Below, piece by piece: positions 50,113 through 60,522 of a DNA stretch of 64,000 bases. The stretch is taken from positions 124,001 through 188,000 of the forward strand of contig JAGSGY010000002.1 of the NCBI GenBank assembly GCA_023954855.1. The letters are read 5' to 3'. This DNA comes from Pseudomonadota bacterium. Lineage in GTDB: Bacteria; Myxococcota_A; UBA796; GCA-2862545. Made by a program: the position numbers and the translations under genes. The notes below the pieces were generated by a model, which was not told where the DNA came from, ran no database searches, and saw nothing but the letters and a program-made list of their open reading frames with translations. Within the stretch, counting starts at the first letter, position 1. Every line of letters begins with the position of its first letter.

Positions 50113-51309
50113 CTACTTCGTGCCCCGGAGCTTGGGATCGAGTGCGTCGCGCAGGCCGTCACCGAGCAAGTTGAAGCTCATGACTGCCATGACGATGCAC
50201 AGACCCGGAAACACGGTGAGCGGCGCTGACTGACGAAGGTACTCGCGGCCGTCGTTGACCAATGTTCCCCAAGTGGACGTCGGCGGGGCGACACCCAGTC
50301 CCAGGAAGGACAGACCGGCTTCGGCCAGCATCGTGCCACCGATCGCAAGCGAGCAGTACACGATGACGGGCGCGAGTGCGTTCGGCACCAGGTGGCGGAA
50401 CACGATGCGCGTCGAGCCGTAGCCCAGAGCACGTGCCGCCTGGATGAAGTCCTGCTGCTTGAGCGAGAGGACTTGCGAGCGCACGATGCGCGACACGCCC
50501 ATCCAGCCGGTGAGGCCGAGGATGACGACGATCAGGAAGATACTCTTCACGCCCTGAACGCGGAACATGCCGACGATGGCGAGCAGAAGAACGAGTCGTG
50601 GAAGCGACAAGAGCATGTCGACGAACCACATCAGGCCGCGGTCCACCCACGCTCCGAAGTAGCCAGCGACGGCGCCCACAGCGGTGCCGATCGAGGCAGC
50701 GATGCCGAAGGCGATGAAGCCGATGGAGAGCGAGATGCGTCCGCCGTACAGAAGGCGCGAGAAGAAGTCGCGTCCGTACACGTCGGTACCGAGCAGGAAC
50801 GCGTCGGGAGCGCCCGTGAGGTAGGCCCACGGTGCAGGTGCGAGCAGCTTCGTGCCTACGCCAACATCATCCGGGTCGAAGGGCGCGATGAGCGGCGTCA
50901 TCAGCGTGACGCCAATCATCAGAACGACGCCGAACAGACCGATCATGCCGGTCCGGTTGCGGGTGAACTCGCGGATGAACAGGTTGTAGTTCGAGTTGCG
51001 CTCGAGTTCGGACAGCACCTTGGGCTGGACAAGGCGGTGTGCGGTCCAGAACTGTGCGGCGGCGATGCCGAACAGTGAGAGCACAGCCACGATGGGGTGG
51101 ATCGGAATGCCGCCCCAGGTATCGAAGGCGATGACTCGTGGCAGGTCGGGAATACCGAGCACGGCGACGATCAGCATCGCGTCGACGCTGAGCATGCCGA
51201 CGCCGGTGACGACGTTTCCGGTGAGCAGGTGGCCGAGGCCAGGAAGCACGTAGCCAGCCTTAGCGACGGCAGGTGCCTCTTGGGCTTCACGCTGGACGAT
51301 TGCAGTCAT
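50113..51309 (-). CDS. Oligopeptide-type ABC transporter permease, second permease (DppC/OppC-like)
   Basis: A 398-residue permease. The C-terminal 270 residues match OppC/DppC with the characteristic ARALGYGSTRIVFRHLVPNALAPVIVYC coupling loop and the LGLGVAPPTSTWGTLVNDGREYL segment. About 105 extra residues at the N-terminus contain two hydrophobic segments (AGYVLPGLGHLLTGNVVTGVG and GMLSVDAMLIVAVLG; a third around GGIPIHPIVAVLSLFGIAA), unusual for the family, whose LPGLGH..TGN start resembles TM2-type modules. It follows the first permease by 9 bases. Confidence 0.93.
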   Translation of the reverse strand: MTAIVQREAQEAPAVAKAGYVLPGLGHLLTGNVVTGVGMLSVDAMLIVAVLGIPDLPRVIAFDTWGGIPIHPIVAVLSLFGIAAAQFWTAHRLVQPKVLSELERNSNYNLFIREFTRNRTGMIGLFGVVLMIGVTLMTPLIAPFDPDDVGVGTKLLAPAPWAYLTGAPDAFLLGTDVYGRDFFSRLLYGGRISLSIGFIAFGIAASIGTAVGAVAGYFGAWVDRGLMWFVDMLLSLPRLVLLLAIVGMFRVQGVKSIFLIVVILGLTGWMGVSRIVRSQVLSLKQQDFIQAARALGYGSTRIVFRHLVPNALAPVIVYCSLAIGGTMLAEAGLSFLGLGVAPPTSTWGTLVNDGREYLRQSAPLTVFPGLCIVMAVMSFNLLGDGLRDALDPKLRGTK

Positions 51310-51318
51310 AACGGACCC

Positions 51319-52287
51319 TCAGTCGTACTTGATGCGTGGGTCGACGAGCGCGTACGCAATGTCGGCCAACAGGTTCCCAGTGACGACCACCAGGGTGAAG
51401 ACGAAGAAGCATCCGATGACGACCGGAGTGTCCTGCGAGAAGATGGCGCTCACGATGAGGCGGCCCATTCCCGGCCAGGCGAAGATCGTCTCAATGAGGA
51501 CCGAGCCCGAGAACAGGAAGGGGAGCGAGAGGCCCAAGAGCGTCACGATGGGCAGCATGGCGTTCCGAATCACGTGCTTGCTCACGACCTGCCTCTCGGG
51601 CAGCCCCTTGGCTCTCGCGGTTCGGACGAAGTCTTGCCGGATGACCTCGAGCACGGAGCTACGCATGTATCGAGCGGCTCCGGCTGCGGAGGCGACGCCC
51701 ATGGCCACACCCGGAAGGATGATGTGCAATAGGCTGTCCTGGATCTTCTCAGGCGTGGACATGAACTCGTACATGACGGGGTCGTGCATGCCCGATGTCG
51801 GCAGCAGCTCCCACTTCAGCGTGAAGTACAGCTGAAGCATGAGGGCGAGCCAGAACGACGGCATCGAGTAGAAGAAGAGCGACACGATGCTCGCGCCCGA
51901 GTCGACGACTGTGCCGTGCTTCACGCCCTGAATCGTTCCGAGGGCGACGCCCACCGGGTAGATGATCAGCAGGGTGACGACGGAGAGGATGAGGGTGTTG
52001 GGCAGCGCCTCGCCAATGAGCGTCGTGACCGCCTCGCCGTGGGCGATGCTGGTGCCGAAGTCGAGAACTGCGAGGTTCTTGAGCAGAAGCAGGTAGCGGA
52101 ACCACGCGGGCTTATCGAGGCCGTACTTCGCGACAATCTTCTCCCGGACCTCAGGGGTCGTCTCGGGGGTGAAGAACTTGTCGGCCACGTCGCCGGGCGA
52201 GAGCTCGATGAGGATGAAGATCAGCGTGATGACGCCAATCAGCAGCGGCAGCACGAGAACGAGCTTTCGCAGCAGGTACTTCAGCAA
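51319..52287 (-). CDS. Oligopeptide-type ABC transporter permease, first permease (DppB/OppB-like)
   Basis: A 322-residue inner-membrane permease with six predicted helices. The family start MLKYLLRKLVLVLPLLIGVITLIFILIELSPGD and the coupling-loop sequence ARAKGLPERQVVSKHVIRNAMLPIVTLLG are diagnostic. AWPGMGRLIVSAIFSQDTPVVIG is near the end. It pairs with the OppC-like permease and the binding protein 39 bases upstream. Importer ATPases (DppD/DppF) are not in the window and must be elsewhere or shared. Confidence 0.95.
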   Translation of the reverse strand: MLKYLLRKLVLVLPLLIGVITLIFILIELSPGDVADKFFTPETTPEVREKIVAKYGLDKPAWFRYLLLLKNLAVLDFGTSIAHGEAVTTLIGEALPNTLILSVVTLLIIYPVGVALGTIQGVKHGTVVDSGASIVSLFFYSMPSFWLALMLQLYFTLKWELLPTSGMHDPVMYEFMSTPEKIQDSLLHIILPGVAMGVASAAGAARYMRSSVLEVIRQDFVRTARAKGLPERQVVSKHVIRNAMLPIVTLLGLSLPFLFSGSVLIETIFAWPGMGRLIVSAIFSQDTPVVIGCFFVFTLVVVTGNLLADIAYALVDPRIKYD

Positions 52288-52326
52288 GAGGGACTCCTCG
52301 AGGCGAGTGCCTCGCGGGGTGGAGGA

Positions 52327-54057
52327 TCAGCGCTCGTACTTGATCTTGTCGGCGGGGACGGACCATTCGTGCAGGTTGCCGAAGGGCGACAGCACATTGA
52401 TGGTCGTGTCCTCGAAGCGACTGTCGACGGCGATGACCTCGTCCATCCACCAGAGGAAGGTGTAGGGCTGGTCGTCGTAGATGACCTGCTGCATCTCGCG
52501 CCAGATCGGGGCGGACTCCTCGGGCACGGGCGTGTGCAGGCCCTTCTCGATCAGCTCGTCTGCCTTCGGGTTCGAGTAGCTGACGAAGTTGAACTCGTAC
52601 CGCTTCTCGACGCAGTTGTCGGTGACCTCGTCATTGCAGTTCGGGGTATCGCCGTTGACGCTCTGGGGGTCGATGCCGCGAACCACGTCGGAGTGCCAGA
52701 TGGTGCTCGGGTCGACGAACAGGCCCGCGGACCAGCCCGACAGTGCAGCGTCGTAGTCCTTCTTACGAAGGTTCTCGAAGAAGCTATTCGCAGCGAGCTG
52801 CTCGATGTTGACTTCGACACCGGCCTGCTTCAGGTAGTCCTGAATGAAGACCGAGGCCTTGGCGCGACGCGGGTTGCCATTGTTGGTCGTGAGCGTGAAC
52901 GACAGCTTCTTGCCGTCTTTGTCGACGAAGCCGTCGCCGTCCGTGTCGGTCCAGCCGGCCTCGGCGAGCAGGGTCTTGGCCTGTTCGACGTTGTACGGCA
53001 GCGGCTGGATGTCGTCGTTGTGCACGCCGCAGAGTGCCGGGGTGATGGTGCCGGTCGAGCGCTTGCCGTAGACCTCACCGCTCTCGGAGGTGAGCAGCTG
53101 GCCCATCATGTGGTCGATGTCCATCGCGGTCGTGAGTGCACGACGCACCTTGGCATCCTTGAACAGGTCGTTCTGCTGGTTCCAGGCGATGTAGTCCATG
53201 GAGCGCCAGCCACGACGCACGAGGCGAAGGTTGGGGTGCTCTTTGGCGAGACGGTCGACGTCTTCGAACTGTACAGACTGCATCAGGTCGATCGTGCCCT
53301 TCTCGAGCTCGATGAGGCGAGTGGCGTACTCGGGAATGACGCGGAGGATGACGCGGTTGAGCTTCGGCTTGTACTCGTCTGGGCCGGTGAAGTTCCAGTT
53401 GGGCTCGAGCACCATGCGCTGGCCAGCTTCGTGCTTGGCAAGCTTCCACGAACCCGACGGCATCGGGCTCTTGCCGAAGGCGTGCTTGCGCAACGAGCCG
53501 CGGTCAGCCTCACCGAGCAGGTGCTCCGGTAGGGCGGGCAGCGCGGTGATGTGCGACATCTGCGTGTCGCGGTCGTAGGCGTGCGTGAAGTGGAACTCAA
53601 GATGGGTGTCGTCGATGACGACCGGGAACTTGCCTTCGATGCCGTGCTGCACGTACGAAATGCGCGGGCTGGCGACGTCGGGGTCGCGGACGAGGTCGTA
53701 GGAGAACGCGATGTCCTTCGCGGTCATCGGCGTGCCGTCTTCCCAGGTGATGTCCTCACGCAGGGTGAGCTTGATGACGGTGCCATCGTCCGACCATTCC
53801 CAATCCGTTGCGAGCGCGGGAATCTTCTTCAGTGAGCAGTCGAAGCCGCTGTCGATCGTGCCGAAGTACACAGCACCTTCGACGTAGGAATCGGCGGCAC
53901 TCTGCGACACGATCGGGATCAGATTGTCCATGTCTTCTTGGACGGCGATCACCAAGGTGCCGGACGTCTCCCATGCCTTGGTCGCGCCCTCCGTGGGGCC
54001 GGATTCACCGGTACAGCCGGCAGTGGCGAGCAGGGCGAGAAGGGACAGGGTGCGCAT
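52327..54057 (-). CDS. ABC transporter peptide-binding lipoprotein (SBP_bac_5)
   Basis: A 576-residue family 5 extracellular solute-binding protein. MRTLSLLALLATAGC is a lipoprotein signal (lipobox TAGC). The family opening TLVIAVQEDMDNLIP, the ITWEDGTPMTAKDIAFSYDLVRDP block and the DGDGFVDKDGKKLSFTL segment, a Gly/Asp-rich calcium-like loop, are present. It would deliver peptides or nickel-like ligands to the DppBC-like pair; no ligand can be chosen. It is the first gene of the transport operon, 92 bases from prmC. Confidence 0.93.
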   Translation of the reverse strand: MRTLSLLALLATAGCTGESGPTEGATKAWETSGTLVIAVQEDMDNLIPIVSQSAADSYVEGAVYFGTIDSGFDCSLKKIPALATDWEWSDDGTVIKLTLREDITWEDGTPMTAKDIAFSYDLVRDPDVASPRISYVQHGIEGKFPVVIDDTHLEFHFTHAYDRDTQMSHITALPALPEHLLGEADRGSLRKHAFGKSPMPSGSWKLAKHEAGQRMVLEPNWNFTGPDEYKPKLNRVILRVIPEYATRLIELEKGTIDLMQSVQFEDVDRLAKEHPNLRLVRRGWRSMDYIAWNQQNDLFKDAKVRRALTTAMDIDHMMGQLLTSESGEVYGKRSTGTITPALCGVHNDDIQPLPYNVEQAKTLLAEAGWTDTDGDGFVDKDGKKLSFTLTTNNGNPRRAKASVFIQDYLKQAGVEVNIEQLAANSFFENLRKKDYDAALSGWSAGLFVDPSTIWHSDVVRGIDPQSVNGDTPNCNDEVTDNCVEKRYEFNFVSYSNPKADELIEKGLHTPVPEESAPIWREMQQVIYDDQPYTFLWWMDEVIAVDSRFEDTTINVLSPFGNLHEWSVPADKIKYER

Positions 54058-54149
54058 CGAGCCTCCGAAGACGGGGTGCGGCAGATAGTAAGCCGGCGGG
54101 TATGTACCTTTGGGGGACGGCTACGGCAAACGCCTGATGGCGGCCAGCC

Positions 54150-55004
54150 TCAGCTTGGCTTGTGTCCTGCGACAACTCGGACCACGCCGCCGAGATCATT
54201 CGCGGTGGTCACATCGACCAAACCGAGCTCCAACATGAGGCGCTTGATGTGCGGGGCCTGGCGGATGCCGACCTCGACCAGCACGCCCTTTCGGGCTCGT
54301 TCGACCGCCGTTGGAAGCAGCTGCTGGTACACCGCGAGTCCATCGCGCCCACCGTCCAGCGCACCCTTCGGCTCCCACTGAGACACCTCGGGCTCACACT
54401 CCGTCAGGTCTTTGCTCGGAATGTAGGGGGGATTGCTCACCACCCAATCAATGACGCGGTTGGGCGGAATGGGATCGAGCAAGTTGCCCTTGAGTACGGC
54501 GACGCGTTTCTCGAGGCCGAGGGCGGCGACGTTGGCTCGGGTACACGCGAGGGGGGCATCGGCAATGTCGATGGAGAACACCCGGGCGTTCTCGCGAGCG
54601 GTAGCCACCGCCAACCCGATAGCGCCCGAACCGCAGCCGACATCTGCGATGTAGACGGGATCGGTCTCGCCCTCTGGGATTCGTGCCAGGACTTCGTCGA
54701 CCAAGGTCTCGGTGTCCGGCCGCGGTACGAGCACGCCGGGTGTCACCTGCAGTTCAAGGGCGTGAAAACCAACGGTTCCGAGGATCCAAGCGAGGGGCTC
54801 GCGTTTTCCTCGTCGCGCGACCAGGGGTCTGAGAAGCGCCAGCTCCTCATCGGACATCGGTCGATCGTGCTGCAGGTAGATCTGCAGACGCTGGATCTCG
54901 AGGGCGTGGGCGAGCAGCTGCTCGGCCTCATACCTGGGGCTGGGAATGCCCCGGCTACGCAAGTAGCCCTCGGTCCGCGTCAGCACGTCGACGAGTGGGA
55001 TCAC
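54150..55004 (-). CDS. prmC: Peptide chain release factor N5-glutamine methyltransferase
   Basis: A 284-residue SAM-dependent methyltransferase that methylates the GGQ glutamine of release factors. N-terminal helical bundle ([28 protein letters not shown]), the SAM-binding [18 protein letters not shown] and the catalytic NPPYIP motif in [14 protein letters not shown] are all present. ATGA overlap with prfA, its substrate protein, is the classic arrangement. Length normal. Confidence 0.96.
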   Translation of the reverse strand: MIPLVDVLTRTEGYLRSRGIPSPRYEAEQLLAHALEIQRLQIYLQHDRPMSDEELALLRPLVARRGKREPLAWILGTVGFHALELQVTPGVLVPRPDTETLVDEVLARIPEGETDPVYIADVGCGSGAIGLAVATARENARVFSIDIADAPLACTRANVAALGLEKRVAVLKGNLLDPIPPNRVIDWVVSNPPYIPSKDLTECEPEVSQWEPKGALDGGRDGLAVYQQLLPTAVERARKGVLVEVGIRQAPHIKRLMLELGLVDVTTANDLGGVVRVVAGHKPS

Positions 55005-56080
55005 GCGTGTTCCTCGAGGAGGGTCGCCTGGTGGGCAGCCATCAAGGCGTCGGTGACCTCTTGGAGGTCTCCACTCATGATGTTGTCGAGCTTGTAGAGC
55101 GTGAGGCCGATGCGGTGATCGGTCAGGCGGCTCTGCGGGAAGTTGTAGGTGCGAATACGCTCGGAACGGTCACCGCTTCCGACCTGAGCTTTTCGGGCCG
55201 CAGCTTCTTCTGCGTGCTTCTCGGCTTCCATGCGCTCGAGCAGGCGAGCCTTCATGACGCGCATCGCCTTGTCCTTGTTCTTCAGCTGGCTCTTCTCGTC
55301 CTGGCACTGCACGATCAGGCCGGTCGGGATGTGAAGAATGCGGACTGCAGAGTCGGTGGTGTTGACCGACTGCCCACCAGGGCCACCTGCGCGCATCGTG
55401 TCGATGCGAAGGTCCTTCTGGTCGATCTTGAGTTCGACTTCGTCGGGCTCCGGCAGCACGGCAACTGTCGCCGCAGAGGTGTGGATGCGGCCTTGGGACT
55501 CGGTCGCGGGCACGCGTTGAACGCGGTGAACGCCGGACTCGAAGCGAAGTCGAGAGTACGCAGAGTCCCCGGAGACCGATGCGATGATCTCCTTGAAGCC
55601 GCCGGAGCCGCCGCCGACCGTGACGCCGGAAGACGACATGATCTCGAAGCGGAGGCCCTGTCGCTCGCCGAAGCGCTGGTACATGCGGAACAGGTCGCCG
55701 GCGAAGAGCGCGGCCTCGTCTCCACCCGTACCCGCGCGGATCTCAAGCAAGATGGGACGGCCTTCGTAGGGATCCTTCGGCAGGAGCAGCAGCCGCAGCT
55801 TCTCACGAAGCTTCGGAAGCTCATCCTCAAGTTCATTGATTTCGGCTTTCGCGAGCTCTCGCATCTCGGCGTCATCGGCCTCAGCGAGGAGTTCCTTGGA
55901 CTCGGCGATCCCGGCCTCGGTCTCTTGGTACTCCCGCCAGCAGTCGATAATGCCGGTCAGATGGGAGTGCTCACGACTGAGGTCCCGCATCTTCTTCGCG
56001 TTCGAGAGGACGGCGGGGTCCATGAGGGCGCGGTCGAGTTCTTCGAGGCGCTGAGCGAGTGATTCGAGACGATCAAACAT
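55001..56080 (-). CDS. prfA: Peptide chain release factor 1
   Basis: A 359-residue release factor reading UAA and UAG. The GGQ catalytic loop is [18 protein letters not shown], and the codon-recognition motif is PAT in [10 protein letters not shown], as in RF1. The ATG at 56078-56080 directly follows a T-run and hairpin, with no Shine-Dalgarno sequence. A GTG ten codons upstream (56110) lies inside the hairpin, so the true start is either leaderless or unusual. ATGA overlap with prmC at the other end. Confidence 0.95.
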   Translation of the reverse strand: MFDRLESLAQRLEELDRALMDPAVLSNAKKMRDLSREHSHLTGIIDCWREYQETEAGIAESKELLAEADDAEMRELAKAEINELEDELPKLREKLRLLLLPKDPYEGRPILLEIRAGTGGDEAALFAGDLFRMYQRFGERQGLRFEIMSSSGVTVGGGSGGFKEIIASVSGDSAYSRLRFESGVHRVQRVPATESQGRIHTSAATVAVLPEPDEVELKIDQKDLRIDTMRAGGPGGQSVNTTDSAVRILHIPTGLIVQCQDEKSQLKNKDKAMRVMKARLLERMEAEKHAEEAAARKAQVGSGDRSERIRTYNFPQSRLTDHRIGLTLYKLDNIMSGDLQEVTDALMAAHQATLLEEHA

Positions 56081-56119
56081 AAAAAACCCGGGAGTGCGTG
56101 GTTGCGGCACACCCCGGGT
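56081..56119 (-). terminator. Terminator-like hairpin directly before prfA
   Basis: ACCCGGG (56086-56092) and CCCGGGT (56113-56119) are perfect complements, extended by GTGC/GCAC. On the minus strand the stem runs into TTTTTT and then immediately the prfA ATG. It should end transcription coming from rpmE2, or act as an attenuator. Confidence 0.75.
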
Positions 56120-56125
56120 GGGTTC

Positions 56126-56194
56126 GCCGGGAAGATCCCGGCTCTGAACGGACCCTCGGTGAGGGTCGCGTGCATGCGCCGCAGGGAGCGGCGC
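56126..56194 (-). repeat. Three evenly spaced 7-bp hairpins between rpmE2 and prfA
   Basis: Perfect inverted repeats GCCGGGA/TCCCGGC (56126-56142), GACCCTC/GAGGGTC (56151-56167) and GCGCCGC/GCGGCGC (56176-56194) have loops of 3, 3 and 5 bases, and their first bases are exactly 25 apart. The stems differ in sequence, so they are structural, not copied repeats. They lead into the terminator-like hairpin before prfA. Confidence 0.7.
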
Positions 56195-56197
56195 GAA

Positions 56198-56482
56198 CTA
56201 CTCTTCAGCTTCGGCGGTCGGGGCCTCGTGGCCCTCTTCGCGCTGGAAGCCGTACTTCTGGTAGAACTTCTCGACGCGACCGGCGGAGTCGAGGATCTTC
56301 TGAGTGCCCGTGTAGAACGGATGCGACTCGGAGCTGATGTCGATGACGATGAGTGGGTACTCTTCGCCCTCGAACGTCGTGGTCTTGTCCGTCTGGGCGC
56401 AGGACCCGGTGAGGAACTCGAAGTCGCAGGAGACGTCGCGGAAGACGACCTGACGGTAATCGGGGTGGATATCGGCCTTCAT
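56198..56482 (-). CDS. rpmE2: Ribosomal protein L31, type B
   Basis: A 94-residue ribosomal protein. [28 protein letters not shown] and [26 protein letters not shown] are the type B (zinc-independent) pattern; the type A Cys-x-x-Cys zinc pair is absent. The C-terminus is extended with an acidic tail ([13 protein letters not shown]). An AGGAG site precedes the ATG. It sits in the usual rho-rpmE-prfA-prmC order. Type B paralogues are often controlled by zinc availability, and twin palindromes lie upstream. Confidence 0.95.
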   Translation of the reverse strand: MKADIHPDYRQVVFRDVSCDFEFLTGSCAQTDKTTTFEGEEYPLIVIDISSESHPFYTGTQKILDSAGRVEKFYQKYGFQREEGHEAPTAEAEE

Positions 56483-56527
56483 CAGAACTCCTCACATCGG
56501 CGCCTCTAGGGACGCTGGGATGCGTAC

Positions 56528-56562
56528 GCGCCGTGGGCGCAAAATCTAGGCGCCGTTGGCGC
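56528..56562. promoter_or_regulatory. Twin palindromes upstream of rpmE2
   Basis: GCGCC-GTG-GGCGC (56528-56540) and GCGCC-GTT-GGCGC (56550-56562) are near-identical palindromes, each followed by AA on the plus strand, with centres 22 bases apart, about two helical turns. They lie in the 117-base gap between the rho homologue and rpmE2. They could be a dimeric repressor operator, or weak hairpins ending the rho-homologue transcript. Confidence 0.5.
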
Positions 56563-56599
56563 AATCGAAGCTGCACGCATGTCGCGCGCAAGACGGAGC

Positions 56600-57820
56600 C
56601 TATTGGCCCGTTGCAGCCACGCTGTCAAGGGTGCGGGTGAGCGCGACGACGGCAGCGCCGTCCTCCACGGAGTCACCGGTAAGGGAAGCACGCCAGCGAG
56701 CACGCTCGGCAGTGCCTTCTGGGCCGACCAGTCTCTCGCCGCGGCGAGTGCCGGAGCGGTGTACGTCGAGAGGGGGGCGAATGCCGCGATCGGCGAGGTC
56801 GCGGCTGAGCGTCGCTTCCCAGTTCACGACGTCGCGCAAGTCCTCGAGTTGTGCCTGGTCGACACGGTTGCCCGGATCGCCGCTCACGACGCCAATCACG
56901 GTGAGGGATCCGCCTTCCTCGAGCGCGCGTGCGGCACCCATGTACCGGCGAATGCGATGCAGGGATGAGGCATCGACCCCTCCGCCCATTTCGCGTCCCG
57001 AGCCCGGAAGCTCGGCCATGCAGGCGCGCAGGAGGCGGGTCAGGCTGTCGACGATCAGAACCACGTCGTCGCCGCGCTCGACCATGCGCCGGGCCCGCTC
57101 GAACACGATGTCGGCCACCTGAATGTGGTGCCCCGGTTGCTCATCGAACGGGGTCGCGATGACCTCGGCCTTGGTCGACCGACGCCACTCTTGAATCTCT
57201 TCGGGCCGCTCATCGATGAGCAACACGGTGACCTCGAGATCCTCGTCGGTCGTGAGGACGTCGGCGATGCGCCGCAGAAGGTCCACTCTGCCCGTGCGGG
57301 AGGGTGCGACGAGGATCCCGCGCTGGCCGAGTCCCATCGGGGCCGCCATGTCGAGGGGCCGCAGGTGCGAGTCCTTGTCGAGTGGAATGCGGTCGTCGGG
57401 GTAGATCGCCGTGAGAGCGTCGAAGCTCGGCGGTTCGATTCCCGGGGGATCGCCGTTGACGCTCTCGACCCGCAGCAGGGCCGTGTAGCGTTCGCCCTCC
57501 TTGGGTGGACGCACATGGCCAAGTACGGTGTCGCCCGTCTTCAGCTTGAAGCGGCGGATCTGGCTCTGGGAGACGTAGATGTCTCCGCTACCCGGCAGGT
57601 AGTTGTCTTCCGGGGAACGAAGGAAGCCGAAGCCTTCGCCGTGAACCTCGAGGACCCCGCGTCCGAGCTGAACGTTGGCAGCCTTGGCACGCGTCTGGGC
57701 GATCGCGAAGATCAGATCGCTGCGACGCATGGCTTCGGGATCAGCGATGCCGGCCTGGCGGGCCTCAGCGATGAGCTGGGCAGCGTCGGCATCCTGGAGG
57801 TTCTCGAGCTCGAGCGACAT
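56600..57820 (-). CDS. rho: Transcription termination factor Rho homologue with altered P-loop
   Basis: A 406-residue protein following Rho end to end: an N-terminal helical domain, a cold-shock RNA-binding domain (GRGVLEVHGEGFGFLRSPEDNYLPG ... RPPKEGERY) and the RecA-like motor. The catalytic Glu region LLIDERPEEIQEW, Walker B-type VLIVDSLTRLLRA, the GGGVDASSLHR Q-loop and the SGTRRGERLV arginine finger are retained. Walker A, however, is APSRTGRV at 172-179, with Arg for the essential Lys and Val for Thr. The R-loop Lys-Gly-Thr-Gly segment reads RDVVNW. The motor may be unable to hydrolyse ATP. It lies in rho's normal place beside rpmE2 and prfA. Either another Rho exists or this lineage's Rho works differently. 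Confidence 0.9.
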   Translation of the reverse strand: MSLELENLQDADAAQLIAEARQAGIADPEAMRRSDLIFAIAQTRAKAANVQLGRGVLEVHGEGFGFLRSPEDNYLPGSGDIYVSQSQIRRFKLKTGDTVLGHVRPPKEGERYTALLRVESVNGDPPGIEPPSFDALTAIYPDDRIPLDKDSHLRPLDMAAPMGLGQRGILVAPSRTGRVDLLRRIADVLTTDEDLEVTVLLIDERPEEIQEWRRSTKAEVIATPFDEQPGHHIQVADIVFERARRMVERGDDVVLIVDSLTRLLRACMAELPGSGREMGGGVDASSLHRIRRYMGAARALEEGGSLTVIGVVSGDPGNRVDQAQLEDLRDVVNWEATLSRDLADRGIRPPLDVHRSGTRRGERLVGPEGTAERARWRASLTGDSVEDGAAVVALTRTLDSVAATGQ

Positions 57821-57843
57821 GGAATTCCCGGGGAGGGAGGAGG

Positions 57844-57925
57844 GGAACCGGTGGGCGGTTCCGCGGGGGCGCGCGCAGTCTCGCGCGGCTGGTATGGCCT
57901 GTCAAGGCGCAGCTGGCAGAGCTGC
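57844..57925 (-). promoter_or_regulatory. Structured leader of the rho homologue (three hairpins)
   Basis: Perfect stems GGAACCG/CGGTTCC (57844-57862), CGCGCG/CGCGCG (57870-57887) and GCAGCT/AGCTGC (57909-57925) follow one another in the 152-base gap before the gene. Rho genes are commonly autoregulated through their leader; whether this leader terminates early is unknown. Confidence 0.5.
57877..57905 (-). promoter_or_regulatory. Possible proximal promoter of the rho homologue
   Basis: On the minus strand a perfect -35 TTGACA, a 17-base spacer, and a poor -10 GAGACT. It lies inside the leader hairpins, so it would bypass part of them. Confidence 0.35.
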
Positions 57926-57935
57926 TCCCCTCCTG

Positions 57936-57964
57936 ATCATACACCGTGGGCGTGCTGCCCGAAA
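57936..57964 (-). promoter_or_regulatory. Possible distal promoter of the rho homologue
   Basis: On the minus strand TTTCGG, a 17-base spacer, then TATGAT (five of six -10 bases). It sits between the ligA stop and the leader hairpins, giving a leader of about 110 bases. Confidence 0.45.
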
Positions 57965-57973
57965 GTGCAGAAG

Positions 57974-60410
<2,437 letters not shown>

Positions 60411-60522
60411 AGATGTCGCGCTTCACCGCCTCCGGGGCGGGCTGTGGGCAAATGAGATAGAGGCCGACGTCGAGGTGCGACGTGCGGCTGGATTGCGTGT
60501 CGCGGGCCTCATCAGGAATCCC

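Noticed and set aside
51784-53532. Plus-strand frame of 582 codons
   Set aside because: Antisense to the OppB-like permease and the peptide-binding protein; no domain pattern.
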